Below are positions 19,707 through 28,990 of a stretch of 64,000 nucleotides of DNA, piece by piece. Each line of letters opens with the position of its first letter. Position 1 is the first letter of the stretch. This DNA is from Bordetella parapertussis (GTDB lineage Bacteria; Pseudomonadota; Gammaproteobacteria; Burkholderiales; Burkholderiaceae_C): positions 1 through 64,000 of the forward strand of contig CAMBSK010000011.1 of assembly GCA_945870575.1 (NCBI GenBank). Direction: 5' to 3'. Position numbers and translations under genes: made by a program. A model generated the notes under the pieces. The model was not told the origin of the DNA, did no database searches, and was given only the letters and a program-made list of their open reading frames with translations.

Positions 19707-21326
19707 TCAGGTCTTTTTGTCGCCGCCGGACGCAGGCTTGCCGGCAGCAGCATCTATGGAGCCGGAGAGATCAACGCCGATCTGGTCACCGATGCTTTTG
19801 AGCGCGGGCAATTGCAAAGCCATGCCCAGAATACTGTCCATCACCTGTGTCACAGGTGGTTTGCCTGCGCCACCATCGACAGAGCCACCGGGGCCGGGGC
19901 CGCCAGCGCCATTGGTAGCGCCGAATCCGCTGACATGGTTGATGCGTATGCTGTCGATTTTTTCGATAGGCTTCATCATGTGTGACATGATTTCTGGCAA
20001 GCGGTCCAGGCGGTATTGCTCCAGTTTCATATGTAACACCGGGGTGCTGAGCGCATTTTCAGCCTCAATCAGCGCACGCGAACCTTCGGACTCGGCGAGC
20101 ATGCGGGCTTTTTCAGCAGCCGCGCGGGTGTGTGTGGCTTCTGCTTCCGCCTTGGCGCGCTTGAGCAAAACCACCACCTCTGTAGCCGCATTGGCTTCAG
20201 CCACTTCACCGGCTTCCTTGACGCGCTTTACAGCCATTTCAAGAGAGCGATCAGCGACGGCGCGCTCGCGGTCAGTCTGCACTTTTTCCTGCGCCAGAAT
20301 CACTTCGGTGCGAGCTAACTCAGCAGCTGCTTGAGCGTGCGCTTCTTCAGCCTGCTTGGCCGACAAAGTGATGGAGCTTTCCAGTTTGCGCACTTCTGAG
20401 CTCAACTGAGCTTCGATTTCGGATTTGCGCAATTCACGTTGTTTTTCGATCTCGCGCATGCGGGTCTCCTGCTCACGACTGATTCGTGCCGCCTCTGAGG
20501 CCGCCTGCGACTCTTCACGCGAACGTGCTGTTTCAGCGTCGCTTTGCGACTTGATTTTTTCGATCTCAAGGCGCTGGCTGATCTGCGCTTCTTCCTCTTG
20601 CTGATTCAACAACAAGCGCTGTTTGGTGGCATCAAGTTGCGTCTGGCGCACTGAGATATCCGCCTCGGCTTCAATTTGCACACGTTTTTTGCGGTTGACC
20701 GCAATGATTTCAGCCAGGCGGCGCATACCGACTGAGTTGAAAGCATTGTTTTCATCAAGCGCGGAAAAAGAAGTTTGGTCCAATCGGGTCAAGGACACAG
20801 AGTCCAGCACCACGCCGTTTTCCGCCAAATTGCCTTTTAGCAAAGCGGAAATATCAGCGACGAACTGCGAGCGCTTTTCATGGATCTGGTCCATGGTGCG
20901 GCTGGCGGCAATCGCTTGAACCGCATCAATAAAACGGCCTTCAAGCAGGTTACGCATTCCATCGGGATTGAATGCTTTGGAGCCCAGCGACTGGGCAGCT
21001 GTAGCCACGCCTTCGATAGTGGGTTGAACCCGCACATAAAATTCGAGTTCGGCATCGACCCGCATGCGATCTTCTGTGATCAGAGATTTTTCAGCCACCC
21101 TGCGTACTTCAACGCGTATGGTGCGCAAATTGATCTCGTCAATTTTGTGAAGAAAAGGCAATGACAGGCAACCGCCTGAAATAAGCGTCTTCTGTCCGCC
21201 GAAACCGGTGCGGATGATGGCAACGTCACGACTGGACTTGCGGTAGAAATGATTCAAAAAAGTGACCAGCGCCGCTATCACGACAACCAGAACCACCACC
21301 CCAAACAGCCAGGCCAGCACAATCAT
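19707..21326 (-). CDS. Flotillin-like SPFH/band 7 membrane protein
   Basis: This 539-aa protein has one N-terminal transmembrane helix (about residues 2-26), an SPFH domain (about 30-230, with RVRAEVR-like and FYVRVQPT strands), and then a long heptad-rich coiled coil rich in Glu, Ala, Arg and Gln (about 235-440). The C-terminus is Gly-rich and may be disordered. The architecture matches flotillin/YqiK proteins that form scaffolds in the inner membrane. The gene lies just upstream of the amide transporter operon on the same strand, 79 bases away. Functional linkage is not shown. Confidence 0.85.
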   Translation of the reverse strand: MIVLAWLFGVVVLVVVIAALVTFLNHFYRKSSRDVAIIRTGFGGQKTLISGGCLSLPFLHKIDEINLRTIRVEVRRVAEKSLITEDRMRVDAELEFYVRVQPTIEGVATAAQSLGSKAFNPDGMRNLLEGRFIDAVQAIAASRTMDQIHEKRSQFVADISALLKGNLAENGVVLDSVSLTRLDQTSFSALDENNAFNSVGMRRLAEIIAVNRKKRVQIEAEADISVRQTQLDATKQRLLLNQQEEEAQISQRLEIEKIKSQSDAETARSREESQAASEAARISREQETRMREIEKQRELRKSEIEAQLSSEVRKLESSITLSAKQAEEAHAQAAAELARTEVILAQEKVQTDRERAVADRSLEMAVKRVKEAGEVAEANAATEVVVLLKRAKAEAEATHTRAAAEKARMLAESEGSRALIEAENALSTPVLHMKLEQYRLDRLPEIMSHMMKPIEKIDSIRINHVSGFGATNGAGGPGPGGSVDGGAGKPPVTQVMDSILGMALQLPALKSIGDQIGVDLSGSIDAAAGKPASGGDKKT

Positions 21327-21683
21327 GAAAAATCTCCCGGGACGATAAGTAACCCAAAAAAATTCATTCTAGTTTTATTCTGGCGGCGCTGTCTACGTAA
21401 TAGCCCTGTGAATTCAATAGGTAGCATTTCTTGTGTTTTTTAACGGCCATTGAGGAAAAACGCACAGACATGGCGCCCCTTACCATCTGCATGACGCACT
21501 AAGGCAAGAGCGAATTTCTCAGACTGAGACAGGGCTTTGAAACACCGGGCAATCACTGGCTTGATCGCAGTCTGATGAACGCAGGCCTTACATTCAAGGT
21601 CATGCTTTGTGTCGACAGTAGGCTAAAAATAAAGCGCAAGAAACCATTACCTATCAATCATTCAACAACAACGGGAGAACACC
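21327..21683. other. Intergenic region without a recognisable gene
   Basis: This 357-base gap separates the flotillin-like gene from the divergent carboxymuconolactone decarboxylase-like gene. It probably holds both promoters. A CGGGAGA sequence eight bases before the ATG at 21684 is a likely ribosome-binding site. No RNA gene, convincing hairpin or conserved small frame was recognised. Confidence 0.4.
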
Positions 21684-22061
21684 ATGGACAGCCATTCTTT
21701 TGAAAAGGGCTTGAAAACCCGCCGCGAAGTGCTGGGCGCAGAGTACGTCGACACCTCATTGAAAAATGCTGACGACTTCAATATGCCTATGCAAGAACTC
21801 GTCACCCAGTACTGCTGGGACGAGATCTGGAACCGCCCAGGGCTGGATAGGCGCACCCGCAGCATCATCAACCTGGCCATGCTGACCGCTTTGAACCGCC
21901 CGCATGAACTCAAACTGCATGTGCGCGGCGCCGTCAACAACGGACTGAGCAAAGAGGAAATCTCCGAAATCTTTCTGCAAACCGCTATTTACTGCGGTGT
22001 ACCGGCGGCCATCGACAGCTTCCGGGGCGCCAAGGAAGTGTTCAAAGAGATGGGGATTTGA
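21684..22061 (+). CDS. Carboxymuconolactone decarboxylase family protein
   Basis: The 125-aa protein matches the small AhpD/CMD alpha-helical family and is closest in pattern to 4-carboxymuconolactone decarboxylase (PcaC-like). Seen are RREVLGAEYVD near residue 13, EIWNRPGLDRRTRSIINLAMLTALNRPHELKLHVRGA across 48-85, and EISEIFLQTAIYCGVPAA near 97. It lacks the CxxC of peroxidase-type AhpD. It is followed, with a short overlap, by an oxidoreductase gene, so the pair probably acts on one ring-cleavage or related intermediate. Confidence 0.85.
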   Translation: MDSHSFEKGLKTRREVLGAEYVDTSLKNADDFNMPMQELVTQYCWDEIWNRPGLDRRTRSIINLAMLTALNRPHELKLHVRGAVNNGLSKEEISEIFLQTAIYCGVPAAIDSFRGAKEVFKEMGI

Positions 22062-22948
22062 GCTTGAGCGCGCCTGTCATTGCCTTCATAGGCCTGGGTC
22101 AAATGGGACTGCCCATGGTTGGCAATCTGCTGCGCGCTGGACATAAGGTGCAGGCTTTTGACCTGAACCCGCATGCCGCCGATGCTTTGCAAAGCGAAGC
22201 TTTGTTCAGCCGGGCCGACTCGGCCGCCGCCACACTGACGCAAGCGGATATCGTCATTTTGATGCTGCCCGACAGCAAAGTTGTCGACGATTTGCTGTGG
22301 AACGGCGCGCCTTCGCTGGCTGATGTGTTGACGCCTTCGCAGATTCTGATCGACATGGGTTCGTCGGATCCGGTGAGGTCGCGGGATAACTTCGACAAAC
22401 TGGCGGCCAAAGGGATTGCCTTTGTCGATGCGCCTGTATCAGGCGGTGTGAAACGCGCAGTTGACGGTAGCCTCTCCATCATGATCGGCGGCGAAACTTC
22501 CGCCGTTGATAAAGTGCGCCCGGTGCTGCAAGCCATGGGCAAAAATCTGGTGCACCTGGGTGCCGCCGGTGCCGGTCACGCGGTCAAGGCTTTAAATAAC
22601 TATGTCTCAGCCTCAGGATTGCTGGCTGTCAGCGAAGCCCTGGCTGCGGCAGAACAGTTCGGCATAGACCCGCATCTGGTGAATCAAGTTTTCAATACGT
22701 CCACCGGGCGCAACAACACCACCGATGTGAAAGTTGAGAACTTCATGTTGTCCGGCAGTTTCAATTCCGGCTTTTCGCTGGCTTTGATGCGCAAGGATTT
22801 GCAGACTGCGCTTGGCTTTATTGAACGCATGGGCATACCGGACCACCAAGCCGCCGCTTGTACCCGCACTTGGGTAGACGCTGAAGGAGCATTGAAACCC
22901 GGGGCAGATCACACCGAGATGTACAAGTTCATACGTCACGCCTCTTAA
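22058..22948 (+). CDS. NAD(P)-dependent 3-hydroxyisobutyrate dehydrogenase family oxidoreductase
   Basis: This cytoplasmic beta-hydroxyacid dehydrogenase starts with the Rossmann motif FIGLGQMGLPMVGNLLRAGH. The substrate-binding DAPVSGGVKRAVDGSLSIMIGG lies near residue 128 and the catalytic-lysine block GAGHAVKALNNYVSA near 170. At 296 aa it is of typical length. The start is TTG at 22058, overlapping the preceding stop, or the TTG two codons later; GGGGAT precedes it. The substrate (3-hydroxyisobutyrate, tartronate semialdehyde or other) is not determined. Confidence 0.9.
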   Translation: MSLSAPVIAFIGLGQMGLPMVGNLLRAGHKVQAFDLNPHAADALQSEALFSRADSAAATLTQADIVILMLPDSKVVDDLLWNGAPSLADVLTPSQILIDMGSSDPVRSRDNFDKLAAKGIAFVDAPVSGGVKRAVDGSLSIMIGGETSAVDKVRPVLQAMGKNLVHLGAAGAGHAVKALNNYVSASGLLAVSEALAAAEQFGIDPHLVNQVFNTSTGRNNTTDVKVENFMLSGSFNSGFSLALMRKDLQTALGFIERMGIPDHQAAACTRTWVDAEGALKPGADHTEMYKFIRHAS

Positions 22949-22976
22949 TGCTTTTGCGCAAACGCTTTTCTTGAAC

Positions 22977-23360
22977 ATGTCAATGCTTGACACTATCCGC
23001 CAATGGGCACGCCGCATCAAACAAGATGCGGTGATGTTGTGGTTTGCATGTCGCGATCCGCGAACCCCGTGGCTTCCGAAAATCATTTGCATGCTTGCGG
23101 TCGCCTATGCCTTAAGCCCTATCGATCTGATCCCCGACTTCATTCCGGTGCTGGGTTACCTGGACGACGCCATTCTTTTACCCGCCATGGTCTGGCTGGC
23201 GGTGAAATTGCTGCCAGCTGTAGTGGTCAGCGACTGCCGCGCTGAGGCCGCCGAATGGATGCAACACAATGAACGCAAGCCGGTCAGTCGCTGGGGGGTT
23301 GTGTTTGTACTATTGGTTTGGAGTCTGGCGCTGCTGCTGTTGGCCTGGTGGTGGTTCTGA
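22977..23360 (+). CDS. YkvA-type (DUF1232) membrane protein
   Basis: This 127-aa protein contains the DUF1232 signature DPRTPWLPKIICMLAVAYALSPIDLIPDFIPVLGYLDDAILL between about residues 28 and 68, followed by a second hydrophobic block and a C-terminal helix ending in WWWF. The family is a small inner-membrane protein of unknown function. The ATG at 22977 was chosen; a TTG at 22971 and an ATG at 22983 are alternatives. No strong ribosome-binding site is visible. Confidence 0.82.
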   Translation: MSMLDTIRQWARRIKQDAVMLWFACRDPRTPWLPKIICMLAVAYALSPIDLIPDFIPVLGYLDDAILLPAMVWLAVKLLPAVVVSDCRAEAAEWMQHNERKPVSRWGVVFVLLVWSLALLLLAWWWF

Positions 23361-23452
23361 TGGCTTGTTGTCATCAAATCCAAAGCAGACTTTGAGCCTG
23401 CTGCATCGCTAAGCCATACAATTTTGCTCACGCTGCAAGCAGCGAATAGAAA

Positions 23453-24040
23453 GTGATTTTGGAATCCTTGCTTATTTCCACCGGGGTGGTGGCACTTGCC
23501 GAAATCGGCGATAAAACCCAATTACTGGCCTTTATTCTGGCTGCGCGTTTTAAAAAACCGCTTTCCATCATTGCAGGCATTCTGGTGGCCACTTTGTTTA
23601 ACCACGGGCTTGCAGGTGCATTGGGCGCCTGGATCACCGCCATGGTCGATCCGTCGATTCTGCGTTGGGTCCTGGGTGTGTCATTCATTGCCATGGCGGT
23701 GTGGACGCTGATCCCCGACAAAATCGAAGAAGAAGAAACCGAGGTGGCACTGAAACTCGGCGTGTTTGGCGCGACATTGGTCACGTTCTTTCTGGCCGAG
23801 ATGGGCGATAAAACACAAATTGCCACGGTGGCGCTGGCAGCGCATTACCCTTACCCGCTGATGGTGGTGGCAGGCACCACGCTGGGCATGTTGATTGCCG
23901 ATGTGCCTGCGGTTTTTATCGGCGACAAACTGGCTGACCGCATTCCTATGAAACTGGTGCACCGTATTGCTGCCGCCATTTTTGCGGGCTTGGGCGTAGC
24001 GACTTTGCTGGGCGCAGGTCAAAACTTGATGGCTTATTGA
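23453..24040 (+). CDS. TMEM165/GDT1 family cation transporter (probable manganese exporter)
   Basis: This 195-aa inner-membrane protein has two copies of the family motif, EIGDKTQ near residue 17 and EMGDKTQ near 117, in antiparallel repeats of about three helices each, joined by an acidic EEEETE loop. Bacterial relatives export Mn2+; eukaryotic GDT1 exchanges Mn2+/Ca2+. The start is GTG at 23453. It ends inside the converging gene's stop (7-base overlap). A manganese riboswitch was looked for in the 92-base leader and not recognised. Confidence 0.88.
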   Translation: MILESLLISTGVVALAEIGDKTQLLAFILAARFKKPLSIIAGILVATLFNHGLAGALGAWITAMVDPSILRWVLGVSFIAMAVWTLIPDKIEEEETEVALKLGVFGATLVTFFLAEMGDKTQIATVALAAHYPYPLMVVAGTTLGMLIADVPAVFIGDKLADRIPMKLVHRIAAAIFAGLGVATLLGAGQNLMAY

Positions 24041-25005
24041 TCCGGGTGCCTGGTACAACTTCTGAACACTTCCGAGTACATGCGCAAACGCTCACGGCTG
24101 GGCATTTGCGTGTCTGAAATCAAATCGGCGATATCGCCGGTAAGCTGCAAAAACTCCGGATTGCAATGGTGTTTGATGCTGTTGGTGTAAATGGTTTTAG
24201 GCTGCCACTGGTTTTCGCGCATTAAAAATGCATAGTGAACCAACTCGTGCCCCAGCGCCCAATTCACCATAGAGCGGCTCCAAGCTTGTAAAGTGCGCGG
24301 CGACACATTGATTTGCAATGCATTGCCGGGCTGGTCTTCAGACGGAAATTCAAACACCATGCGCGCGCTGGTAGGTAAGGCCGGCTGAATAACCAAACGC
24401 GGCAAAGGCGCATCCGCTGGTGCGCCAGTTTTGGATTTGACAAAACGCCAGATCAGTCCCAGCGCTTGACTGTCAAAGGCCTTGTCAGTCAGCGGTGCTG
24501 CTACTGCAGTGATATTTTCCGCATTGGAATAGTCGACTTCCAGTTGTCTGACCTTCAGCTCGGCGAACCTGAAATTCAACATGCAGACTTCGAGATCCAG
24601 ACTCAGCGGTGGCACCATGACATTGTTATGCGCCGCCAGATTGGCCTGCATTTGCTGACTGAAGTCGCGGCTGAATACAGCCTGGCGCTCAACCGCTTCG
24701 CGTTCTGTGACACCGCTTTTGATGCTCAAAAAATAACCGATACGGGCATACATATCGCTGTGCGATAAATACGCATTAGCGCTACGGCGCTGCTCTTCGT
24801 GCACAGGGTTGGCGGCGAAGTAATGGCCTATGGTCTCGAACATGGTGGCGCAACGGCTGGCCACATACGCGAGTTCAGTTTTTTCCTCTTTCCAGTCCGG
24901 ATGCTCAAGGGTCCAGTTGTGCAACCTGGACAAGTCCTGGGCCTGCGATGTCTTACACACACAGAACAATGAAATAAAAAATACCCGCAGCCACATGCAC
25001 GTCAC
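24034..25005 (-). CDS. Secreted HExxH-motif protein, putative metallopeptidase of unknown family
   Basis: The 323-aa product has a signal peptide (about residues 1-22, ending SQAQ). A GHELVH sequence places His253, Glu254 and His257 in a classic zinc-peptidase HExxH motif, preceded by WALG and followed by YAFL. Cys residues at several positions (for instance RCATMF, EVCML, KHHCNPEF, RSCTRH) may form periplasmic disulfides. The remaining sequence is not recognised. A third zinc ligand cannot be named with certainty, though the downstream Glu/His-rich segment KHHCNPEF is a candidate. Confidence 0.65.
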   Translation of the reverse strand: MTCMWLRVFFISLFCVCKTSQAQDLSRLHNWTLEHPDWKEEKTELAYVASRCATMFETIGHYFAANPVHEEQRRSANAYLSHSDMYARIGYFLSIKSGVTEREAVERQAVFSRDFSQQMQANLAAHNNVMVPPLSLDLEVCMLNFRFAELKVRQLEVDYSNAENITAVAAPLTDKAFDSQALGLIWRFVKSKTGAPADAPLPRLVIQPALPTSARMVFEFPSEDQPGNALQINVSPRTLQAWSRSMVNWALGHELVHYAFLMRENQWQPKTIYTNSIKHHCNPEFLQLTGDIADLISDTQMPSRERLRMYSEVFRSCTRHPDQ

Positions 25006-25090
25006 CCTGTTTTGTTAAAGGCATATTAATGCAGCCCGGGGCTATTCGCCTATGCTGCATCAATGCACCCGTGGCGCAGGGGTATTCAAG

Positions 25091-26188
25091 TCAGCGCTCG
25101 TCGTAACTCACAGTGACTGCATCGCTGGTGGGGCGCGACTGACATGAAAGTACAAAGCCTTGTCTGGTTTCCCATCCTTCCAGCGTGAAGTTTTTTTCCA
25201 TGGCCACGCTGCCTTGCATCACCTTGGCGCGACAGGTACAGCACACACCGCCGCGGCAGGAGTACGGCAGGTCTAAACCCGCGGCTAAACCGACATCAAG
25301 AATTTTTTGCTCTGGCGTCATGTGCAGATTGTGTTGCTTGCCGTCCAGAATCAAGGTCAAGGCTACGCTGGCAGCTGAGTGCTGCTGCATTTCAGTGGAA
25401 CCCGCAGGCAAAGCTTTACGCTCTGGTTGATCAGCAGAAGCAAAGCGCTCACTGTGTATTCGTTCTGCCGCTACACCGGCTTGCAACAAGGCGCGGCAAG
25501 TGTCATCCATCATGCTGACCGGGCCGCAGACAAACACTTCCTCCAGGCTCTGCGGCGGCAACAGCGTTTGCAGCAAGGCCGTGACCTTGGCGGCGTCCAA
25601 ACGCCCTTGCAGCAAATCAATCTCCAGCGCCTGACGCGACAGCACATGCACCAGGGTGATGCGACCGGTATAGCGGTCTTTCAAATCCTGCAAGGCTTCG
25701 TTGAACATGACAGACGCCATGTTGCGGTTACCGTAGACCAGCGTGAAATGCGAATCCGCTTGTTGCTCCAGGCTGCTGCTCATGATGGACAGCAAGGGCG
25801 TGATGCCCGAGCCGCAGGCAAATCCGGCACGGTGTCTGGCCCCGGGTTGTTGCATCACAAAATTGCCAAGTGGCGGCATCACAGACAGCATGTCACCTTC
25901 ATTGAAAAGCTTGACCGCATGGTTTGAAAATACACCGCCTTGAACAGCACGAATGCCTATTTCTATTTCCTTGTGCAAATCCAGGCGACTGCGACTGCTG
26001 CAGATGGAATAACTGCGGCGCAATTCTTTGCCGTCAACGAAAGCTTTCAAGCTCAGGTACTGACCGGGTTGAAAAGCGAACAAGGAATGCAAGGCAGCTG
26101 GAACCGCCAAAGTGACAGCCACCGAACCACCCGCCTCAGGCCGCAGGCGTGCAATACGCAACTCATGGAAACTTAATCGATCAGACAT
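25091..26188 (-). CDS. paaE: Phenylacetyl-CoA epoxidase reductase subunit
   Basis: PaaE delivers electrons from NADPH to the di-iron epoxidase PaaABC. The 365-aa protein has an FAD-binding domain (RRSYSICSS near residue 58), an NAD-binding domain (GFACGSGITPLLSIM near 122) and a C-terminal plant-type [2Fe-2S] domain (YSCRGGVCCTCRAKV near 308, last Cys in FVLSCQS). It ends the paaABCDE operon and starts nine bases after paaD. Confidence 0.94.
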   Translation of the reverse strand: MSDRLSFHELRIARLRPEAGGSVAVTLAVPAALHSLFAFQPGQYLSLKAFVDGKELRRSYSICSSRSRLDLHKEIEIGIRAVQGGVFSNHAVKLFNEGDMLSVMPPLGNFVMQQPGARHRAGFACGSGITPLLSIMSSSLEQQADSHFTLVYGNRNMASVMFNEALQDLKDRYTGRITLVHVLSRQALEIDLLQGRLDAAKVTALLQTLLPPQSLEEVFVCGPVSMMDDTCRALLQAGVAAERIHSERFASADQPERKALPAGSTEMQQHSAASVALTLILDGKQHNLHMTPEQKILDVGLAAGLDLPYSCRGGVCCTCRAKVMQGSVAMEKNFTLEGWETRQGFVLSCQSRPTSDAVTVSYDER

Positions 26189-26197
26189 CAGACGGCG

Positions 26198-26773
26198 TCA
26201 ATAAGGTTTGAAATAGTCGAACGGCTCCATGCACGCCAGGCATTTGTACATGGCCTTGCAGGCAGTAGAGCCGAAATGCGATGTTTCTGTGGTCTCAACT
26301 GAGCCGCATTGAGGACAGGCCACTTGCACAGGCGCGCGTTTTTGCACCAGGCGGATGCGGTTTTGCCCGTCAACTGCCGGTTTGCTGTGCGGCGGCGCAA
26401 TGCCATAGGCCAACAACTTGGCTTTGGCTACATCGGTGATCCAGTCGCTGGACCAGGCGGGTGACAAACGTGTGATCACACTAGCCTGCATCCCTGCCTG
26501 TTGCAAGCAGCGGCGCACATCGTCTTGCATTTGTTCCATGGCCGGGCAGCCGTTGTAGGTGGGCGTGATGATGATTTGCAAGCCTTGCGGCTGCCGGTTC
26601 ACCGCACGCAACACGCCGATTTCGCGCAGCGACACCACGGGTATCTCCGGGTCGCAGACAGACTCCAGCAATTGCCAGACAGCGAAATCTGCATGCGCCG
26701 GCGCGGGCAGATGCAAAGGCCCGTCAGGCAAAGCCTCGAGAAATGAAGCCTCAGGCGCTGAGAGGTTCACCAC
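26198..26773 (-). CDS. paaD: Phenylacetate degradation protein PaaD (DUF59/MIP18 family with zinc-finger-like tail)
   Basis: PaaD is needed for function of the epoxidase complex and is thought to help with iron-sulfur or di-iron assembly. The 191-aa protein has a DUF59 core (SVCDPEIPVVSLREIGVLR near residue 36, PTYNGCPAMEQM near 71) and a C-terminal Cys-rich module, CPQCGSVETTETSHFGSTACK followed by YKCLACMEPFDYFKPY. The start is GTG and overlaps the paaC stop. Confidence 0.93.
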   Translation of the reverse strand: MVNLSAPEASFLEALPDGPLHLPAPAHADFAVWQLLESVCDPEIPVVSLREIGVLRAVNRQPQGLQIIITPTYNGCPAMEQMQDDVRRCLQQAGMQASVITRLSPAWSSDWITDVAKAKLLAYGIAPPHSKPAVDGQNRIRLVQKRAPVQVACPQCGSVETTETSHFGSTACKAMYKCLACMEPFDYFKPY

Positions 26774-27534
26774 GTGGCGCCCGGATGTTGCCTGGCCAGG
26801 CTTTGCATCTCGGCCAGTAAATACGACATGTGTTCAGTATGAATGCCGGCCCTGCCCTGGGTGACATAGCCGTCACTTGGCGGCAGCTGCAACCCGGCTT
26901 GTGTCAGCACTTCATGGACAGTGGTTTGCCAAGCTGAATGCAAAACGGTTGTATCGCCCAAAACAGCTTGTGCCGACGGCCATTCGCTCCAGAACTCTTG
27001 TGTGTAAGGCATTAAAAAATCAATCGCTGCCTGAGCTCTGGCATGAGATTCTTCGGTGCCATCGCCAAAGCGCACCAACCAGTCGGCGGCGTGCTGCAAG
27101 TGATACTTAACCTCTTTCAATGATTTGACCGCAATCGCAGCGAGTTGTGCATCCGCATGGTGTTGCAGTTGTTCCCAGACCAGCAGCATGTAGGCGCTGA
27201 ACAAAAAATTGCGGGTGATGGTGATGGCATAGTCGCGCTCGGCACGCGCAGACGGCGCCAGCGCCGTGCTGTGCGGCAATTCAAGCAAGGTGAAATTCAG
27301 AAAGTCCTGCTGATCACGGAAATAAGCCAAGGAGTCTTCAGTGCTGCCATCGTCACGCAACTCAGCGACGTGTTGGTAAAGCAATCTGGCCTGCCCTATC
27401 AAATCGAGTGAGTTGTTGGCCAGGGCCAGGTCTTCTTCCAAAATCGGGCCGTGGCCGCACCACTCGGCGTTGCGTTGTCCGAGTATCAACGCGTTGTCAG
27501 CCAGATGCAGCACAAACTCAGCCGACGCGTTCAC
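26767..27534 (-). CDS. paaC: Phenylacetyl-CoA epoxidase structural subunit PaaC
   Basis: PaaC is the ferritin-like partner that stabilises the catalytic subunit PaaA. The 255-aa protein shows the PaaC pattern: LADNALILGQRNAEWCGHGPILEEDLALANNSLDLIGQARLLYQ at residues 10-53, FLFSAYMLLVW near 110, and KEVKYHLQHAADWLVRFGDGTEES near 138. It overlaps paaB by four bases. Confidence 0.95.
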   Translation of the reverse strand: MNASAEFVLHLADNALILGQRNAEWCGHGPILEEDLALANNSLDLIGQARLLYQHVAELRDDGSTEDSLAYFRDQQDFLNFTLLELPHSTALAPSARAERDYAITITRNFLFSAYMLLVWEQLQHHADAQLAAIAVKSLKEVKYHLQHAADWLVRFGDGTEESHARAQAAIDFLMPYTQEFWSEWPSAQAVLGDTTVLHSAWQTTVHEVLTQAGLQLPPSDGYVTQGRAGIHTEHMSYLLAEMQSLARQHPGATW

Positions 27535-27833
27535 ATGTGCCCCACTTCATCCGGAATGACAAAAAACGTGGGATGGCGGTAGACCTTGTCTTTGGCCGGT
27601 TCAAACAAAGTGTCTTTATCGCCGGGGTCGCTGGCGGTGATGGCGGCAGACGGTATGACCCAGATGCTGACACCTTCCTGGCGACGCGTGTACACATCGC
27701 GCGCCATATGCAATGCCTGCTGCGCGTCGGCGGCGTGCAAACTGCCGCAGTGCTTGTGCTCAATGCCTTGTTTGCTGCGCACAAACACTTCCCACAAAGG
27801 CCATTCATTGGCTATGGATGCAGAAGTGCTCAT
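27531..27833 (-). CDS. paaB: Phenylacetyl-CoA epoxidase subunit PaaB
   Basis: This 100-aa small subunit bridges PaaAC dimers in the epoxidase. [41 protein letters not shown] fills residues 11-51 and is diagnostic of PaaB. It starts four bases inside the stop of paaA and overlaps paaC by four bases, so the three are translationally coupled. Confidence 0.95.
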   Translation of the reverse strand: MSTSASIANEWPLWEVFVRSKQGIEHKHCGSLHAADAQQALHMARDVYTRRQEGVSIWVIPSAAITASDPGDKDTLFEPAKDKVYRHPTFFVIPDEVGHM

Positions 27834-28867
27834 GCGGCCTCCTGTTGTTGACGCTGTTGTTGTTTGCGAGCGTAGGCCATGGCGGCGTCACGCACCCACT
27901 GGCCATCCTCGTGCGCTTTGACGCGTGTGGCCAATCGCTCTTTGTTGCACGGGCCGTTACCGTTGACCGTGGCCCAGAATTCGTCCCAGTCAATCTGGCC
28001 GTAATCATGGTGACCGCGCGCTTCGTTCCACTTTAAATTCGGATCGGGCAAGTTAACGCCCAACACAGCCGCTTGCGGCACGGTGGCATCAACAAACTTT
28101 TGTCGCAAGTCGTCATTGCTGACGCGCTTGATACCCCAGCGCATGCCTTGTTTGCTGTTGGTGCTGTCAGCGTCCGGCGGGCCAAACATGGCCAGGCATT
28201 TCCACCACCAGCGGTTGACCGCGTCCTGCACCATGGCTTGTTGCTCAGCCTTGCCTTGCATCATCACCATCAATGACTCGAAGCCCTGGCGCTGGTGAAA
28301 AGATTCTTCTTTGCAAATACGCACCATGGCGCGGGCATACGGGCCGTAACTGCAACGGCACAAAGGAATTTGATTCATGATGGCCGCACCATCAACCAGC
28401 CAGCCGATGACGCCGACATCGGCCCAGGTGAGCGTGGGGTAATTGAAGATGGAACTGTATTTGGCGCGACCGGTATGCAGCGCATCCAACATCTGATCGC
28501 GGCTGGTGCCCAAAGTTTCAGCCGCGCTGTACAAATACAAACCATGGCCGGCTTCATCCTGCACTTTGGCGATCAATATGGCTTTGCGCTTCAAACTGGG
28601 CGCGCGGCTGATCCAGTTGCCTTCGGGCAGCATGCCCACAATTTCGCTGTGAGCGTGCTGGCTGATCTGGCGCACCAAGGTTTTACGGTAGGCCTGCGGC
28701 ATCCAGTCTTTGGGCTCGATCTTGCCGTCGGCGTCTATCACCTCATCAAAACGCATTTGCGCTTTGACCAGCACCTGCTGCTCATGGGCTGACAACACCG
28801 TTTTAATATCGCGGCTGGCGGCCGCTGTGACCGGGCCATCGGGCACATTGAATGACTGTGTGTACAT
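27830..28867 (-). CDS. paaA: Phenylacetyl-CoA 1,2-epoxidase catalytic subunit PaaA
   Basis: PaaA is the di-iron monooxygenase subunit that epoxidises phenylacetyl-CoA. The 345-aa sequence contains the carboxylate and histidine iron-ligand regions typical of the family, [21 protein letters not shown] near residue 103 and [15 protein letters not shown] near 185. It heads the operon, with the paaX gene divergent upstream and a candidate PaaX operator in the 123-base gap. Downstream catabolic genes (paaF, paaG, paaK, paaZ) are not in this window. Confidence 0.96.
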   Translation of the reverse strand: MYTQSFNVPDGPVTAAASRDIKTVLSAHEQQVLVKAQMRFDEVIDADGKIEPKDWMPQAYRKTLVRQISQHAHSEIVGMLPEGNWISRAPSLKRKAILIAKVQDEAGHGLYLYSAAETLGTSRDQMLDALHTGRAKYSSIFNYPTLTWADVGVIGWLVDGAAIMNQIPLCRCSYGPYARAMVRICKEESFHQRQGFESLMVMMQGKAEQQAMVQDAVNRWWWKCLAMFGPPDADSTNSKQGMRWGIKRVSNDDLRQKFVDATVPQAAVLGVNLPDPNLKWNEARGHHDYGQIDWDEFWATVNGNGPCNKERLATRVKAHEDGQWVRDAAMAYARKQQQRQQQEAA

Positions 28868-28900
28868 GCTTCACCTCGTTGTAGGTGGGCGCATCTTAAC

Positions 28901-28940
28901 TGATACATAAAAACAGTCAAATCACATTTATTTTGTATCA
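28901..28940. promoter_or_regulatory. paaX: Candidate PaaX operator in the paaA-paaX intergenic region
   Basis: TGATACA (28901-28907) and its inverted copy TGTATCA (28934-28940) lie 26 bases apart in the short region between the divergent paaA and paaX genes, extended by A/T-rich matches on both inner sides. A TGATxC-type element agrees with the general look of PaaX sites in other proteobacteria. It could serve both promoters. Binding is inferred. Confidence 0.6.
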
Positions 28941-28990
28941 TTTCATGAGACCATGCCGTCTGCCGTCCACAGCTTTCACCCTTTTGACCC

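Noticed and set aside
23361..23452. Manganese (yybP-ykoY) riboswitch before the GDT1-family gene
   Set aside because: The 92-base leader does not show the conserved loop sequences of that class.
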